Shown here: positions 61,740 through 64,000 of the stretch, piece by piece | How the letters are laid out: each line of letters opens with the position of its first letter | Position numbering within the stretch: the stretch's first letter is position 1 | Assembly (NCBI RefSeq): GCF_900107455.1 | Contig: NZ_FNQB01000001.1 | Location: 1,550,001-1,614,000, forward strand | Length of the DNA stretch: 64,000 nucleotides | Direction of reading: 5' to 3' | Source: Asanoa ishikariensis | GTDB lineage: Bacteria; Actinomycetota; Actinomycetes; Mycobacteriales; Micromonosporaceae | Position numbers and translations under genes: made by a program | Notes under the pieces: generated by a model | Databases searched by the model: none | The model's input: only the letters and a program-made list of their open reading frames with translations | What the model was told of the DNA's origin: nothing

Positions 61740-62902
61740 TGGGGTGCTCCGTTGTGCAGAACCTTGGTGACCAGCGGTACGCCCGGCCGGTAGGCCAGGT
61801 GCAGATGGGTGGGCGCGTCGAGCAGCATGATGTCGGCCCGCGCGCCGGGGCGGATCACGCCCACGTCGTCGCGGCGCAGCGCCCGGGCGCCGCCCGCGGT
61901 CGCCGACCAGACCGCCTCGGCCGGCGTCATGCCCATCTCGCGGACCGCGAGCGCGACACAGAACGGCATCGAGGAGGTGTACGACGAGCCGGGGTTGCAG
62001 TCGGTCGCCAGCGCGACGGTAGCGCCGGCGTCGAGCAGCCGGCGGGCGTCGGGATAAGGCGACCGGGTGGAGAACTCGGCGCCGGGCAGCAGCGTCGCGA
62101 CGGTGTGCGACCCCGCGAGCGCGTCGATGTCGGCGCGGGACAGGTGGGTGCAGTGGTCGGCGCTGGCCGCGCCGAGCTCGACCGCGAGCTGCACGCCCTC
62201 GCCGGGGCCGAGTTGGTTGGCGTGCACGCGTACGCCCAGGCCGGCGTCCTTGCCCACGGTCAGGATCGCCCGCGCGTGGTCGGCGTCGAAGGCGCCCTTC
62301 TCGCAGAACACGTCGATCCACTTGGCGTGGGGCCGGGCGGCGCGCAGCATCGGACCGCAGACCAGCCCCACGTAGTCGTCCGCGCGGTTGGCGTATTCCG
62401 GCGGGACCACGTGTGCGCCGAGGAAGGTCGTCTCCGAGGTGAACTCGGCCGCGATCCGCAGCGAGCGGGCCTCGTCGGCGACCGTCAGCCCGTACCCACT
62501 CTTGATCTCGATGGTCGTCGTGCCCTGCCGCAGCGCCTCGGACCGCAGGCGGTCGACGTTGTCGCGCAGGAGGTCGTCGTCGGCGGCGCGGGTCGCGGCG
62601 ACCGTGGTGCGGATGCCGCCGCCGGTGTAGGGCTCGCCGGCCATCCGGGCGGCGAACTCGGCGGCCCGGTCGCCCGCGAAGACCAGGTGGGCATGGCTGT
62701 CGACGAAACCTGGCAGGACGGCGCCGCCCTGCGCGTCGATGCGCCGGTCGGCGGCGGGCGCGTAGCGGCTCGGGCCGATCCAGGCGATGTCGCCCTCTTC
62801 GACCAGTACCGCCGCCTTGCGCCGGATCCCGAGCAGGCCGCCCTCGCCGGTGCCCGGAATGTTGGTCACCAGCTCGCCGATGTTGTCGATCACGAAACTC
62901 AC
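61736..62902 (-). CDS. hutI: Imidazolonepropionase
   Basis: About 388 residues of the amidohydrolase fold. Metal pair in [17 protein letters not shown] (His near 70 and 72), [39 protein letters not shown] and [16 protein letters not shown] complete the site. Opens imidazolone propionate to formiminoglutamate. GTG 62902 forms a GTGA overlap with the hutF stop; GTG 62905 is the alternative. Confidence 0.95.
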   Translation of the reverse strand: MSFVIDNIGELVTNIPGTGEGGLLGIRRKAAVLVEEGDIAWIGPSRYAPAADRRIDAQGGAVLPGFVDSHAHLVFAGDRAAEFAARMAGEPYTGGGIRTTVAATRAADDDLLRDNVDRLRSEALRQGTTTIEIKSGYGLTVADEARSLRIAAEFTSETTFLGAHVVPPEYANRADDYVGLVCGPMLRAARPHAKWIDVFCEKGAFDADHARAILTVGKDAGLGVRVHANQLGPGEGVQLAVELGAASADHCTHLSRADIDALAGSHTVATLLPGAEFSTRSPYPDARRLLDAGATVALATDCNPGSSYTSSMPFCVALAVREMGMTPAEAVWSATAGGARALRRDDVGVIRPGARADIMLLDAPTHLHLAYRPGVPLVTKVLHNGAPQ

Positions 62903-64000
62903 CACAGGCTGTGCACCGCCTCTTCGAGCGCCGCCGGCACGTCTATCCGCACATGGTGCCCGTCGCGGACGGTGACCCGCCCGTCGACCACCACGGTGGT
63001 GACATCGGCGGCACTCGCGGTCAGGGGCGCGCCGACCGGCGGGGCGCCGGCCGTACGCGGGCTCTCCAGGTTGATCGTGACCAGGTCGGCCCGCTCGCCG
63101 GCCGCGATCCGCCCGACATCGGTCCAGCCCAGCGCGTTGTGCCCGGCCACCGCCGCGGCTCGGATGAGCTCGGCCGGCGTGAAGTGGCCGCGTCGCTCGG
63201 TGCGCAGCCGCTCGTCGGCCTCGAGCGCGCGCGCCTCCTCGAACAGGTCGATCACGGTCTGGCTGTCGCTGCCCAGGGAGAGCGGGCTGCCGGCGTCGGC
63301 CAACGCCCGGGCGGGGCCGATGCCGTCGGCGAGGTCGCGTTCGGTCGTCGGGCAGAAGCAGACGCCGGTGCCGGTGTCGCCGAGCAGGGTGCGGTCGAGG
63401 TCGGTGAGGTGCGTGGCGTGCACCGCGGTCGACCGCGCGCTGAGGACGCCGCTGTCGGAGAGCAACTCGGTCGGGGTGCGCCCGTGCGCGGCCACGCAGG
63501 CCTCGTTCTCGGCGCGCTGCTCGGAGAGGTGGAAATGCAGCGGACGGCCGGCGGTGCGCTCGGCGAACTCAGGAAGCAAGGCAGCCGGCACGGCACGAAC
63601 GGAGTGCAGCGCGGCGCCGATCCGCACGCTGTCGGCGTTGTCGCTGTTGGCGGCGTCGAGGCGGTCGAGCCGGGCCAGGTAGGCGTCGAGGTCCTGGTCC
63701 CCGAACCGGCGCTGGACACCCTCGAGCGGCTCGCCGTCGACGGTCGCGGTCAGGTAGAGCGCGTCGAGCAGCGTGATCCGGATGCCGGCCTGCGCCGCGG
63801 CCTCGATCAGCACCGCGCCCATCACGTTGGGATCGGGGTAGGGCTCGCCGTCGACATCGTGGTGCAGGTAGTGGAACTCGCCGACGGTGGTGATCCCGGC
63901 CAAGGCCATCTCGGCGTACGTGGCCCGGGCCAGCGCCAGGTAATCGTCCGGATCGAGCCGGCCGGCCAGCGCGTACATCCGGTCGCGCCAGGTCCAGAAA
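62899..64000 (-). CDS. hutF: Formimidoylglutamate deiminase, N-terminus beyond window
   Basis: About 366 C-terminal residues. The first visible residues [12 protein letters not shown], then [60 protein letters not shown] and [19 protein letters not shown] fit HutF, a member of the amidohydrolase superfamily. It makes formylglutamate and ammonia, so this organism would use the HutF branch, which needs a formylglutamate deformylase encoded elsewhere. Coupled to hutI. Confidence 0.93.
   Translation of the reverse strand, partial: FWTWRDRMYALAGRLDPDDYLALARATYAEMALAGITTVGEFHYLHHDVDGEPYPDPNVMGAVLIEAAAQAGIRITLLDALYLTATVDGEPLEGVQRRFGDQDLDAYLARLDRLDAANSDNADSVRIGAALHSVRAVPAALLPEFAERTAGRPLHFHLSEQRAENEACVAAHGRTPTELLSDSGVLSARSTAVHATHLTDLDRTLLGDTGTGVCFCPTTERDLADGIGPARALADAGSPLSLGSDSQTVIDLFEEARALEADERLRTERRGHFTPAELIRAAAVAGHNALGWTDVGRIAAGERADLVTINLESPRTAGAPPVGAPLTASAADVTTVVVDGRVTVRDGHHVRIDVPAALEEAVHSLW

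Overview
The window is high-GC actinobacterial DNA. GTG starts, ATGA/GTGA gene couplings, WhiJ/DUF397-type regulator pairs and leaderless starts are frequent. The gene set (ngc-type sugar importer without its own ATPase, CysO/CysM/Mec cysteine pathway, DUF2332, DUF2017, DUF6186, DUF5655) and an AAGGGNCCCTTCTTAACG-type intergenic repeat suggest Micromonosporaceae; the family is inferred, no 16S gene is present. No tRNA, rRNA, CRISPR array, insertion sequence or prophage was seen.

Layout. 0-7.3 kb: an amino-sugar/polysaccharide locus. A leftward run encodes an RpiR regulator, a SIS sugar-phosphate protein, an NgcEFG-like ABC importer and a secreted GH16 hydrolase with a chitin-binding-type module; a BadF-type GlcNAc kinase is divergent. 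7.3-19 kb: a DMGDH-like FAD/GcvT enzyme, a SpoU methyltransferase, a SAM methyltransferase, a MoxR ATPase coupled to a vWA protein, a decapeptide-repeat membrane protein, a GlxA-type regulator and an MFS transporter. 19-25.3 kb: an accessory-looking block with an XRE/DUF5753 + DUF397 pair, a nuclease-helicase (PD-(D/E)XK + DUF2075), a MazG-like pyrophosphohydrolase, a second PD-(D/E)XK-like protein and a membrane-anchored beta-propeller. This is the best candidate for an undescribed, possibly defence-related, system. 25.4-34.1 kb: cupin, a LigD-type phosphoesterase fused to a ligase domain lacking its catalytic lysine, aldo-keto reductase, a TetX-like monooxygenase with a divergent GntR-TetR fusion regulator, DUF5655, a secreted GH12-Fn3-CBM2 cellulase under a CebR-like box, and another FAD monooxygenase. 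34.1-39.1 kb: ctaD, a membrane protein, a GlxA regulator, and a small protein with a relic of a tandem duplicate.

39.3-56.4 kb: a broken-up version of the conserved actinobacterial neighbourhood known from Mycobacterium tuberculosis Rv1330c-Rv1341: pncB (with pncA and an MFS), clpS, DUF2017, mec, cysO, cysM, an Rv1339-like metallo-beta-lactamase-fold enzyme, rph and rdgB. A LuxR/LAL regulator, a degenerate dynamin-like GTPase, an alpha/beta hydrolase, a disordered-tail membrane protein and two GT4 glycosyltransferases lie among them; the rhomboid and murI genes expected after cysM are absent here. 56.6-60 kb: an AraC regulator that runs into two opposing membrane-protein genes through a 9-bp repeat, then a hydrolase/ArsR divergent pair with a clear operator. 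60.2-64 kb: leftward hutF-hutI-hutH histidine catabolism, hutF cut by the window edge.

Recurring themes are leaderless starts (TANNNT box 6-7 nt before the start codon, sometimes sharing the TAG stop of the gene upstream) and many strong intergenic inverted or tandem repeats between convergent genes.
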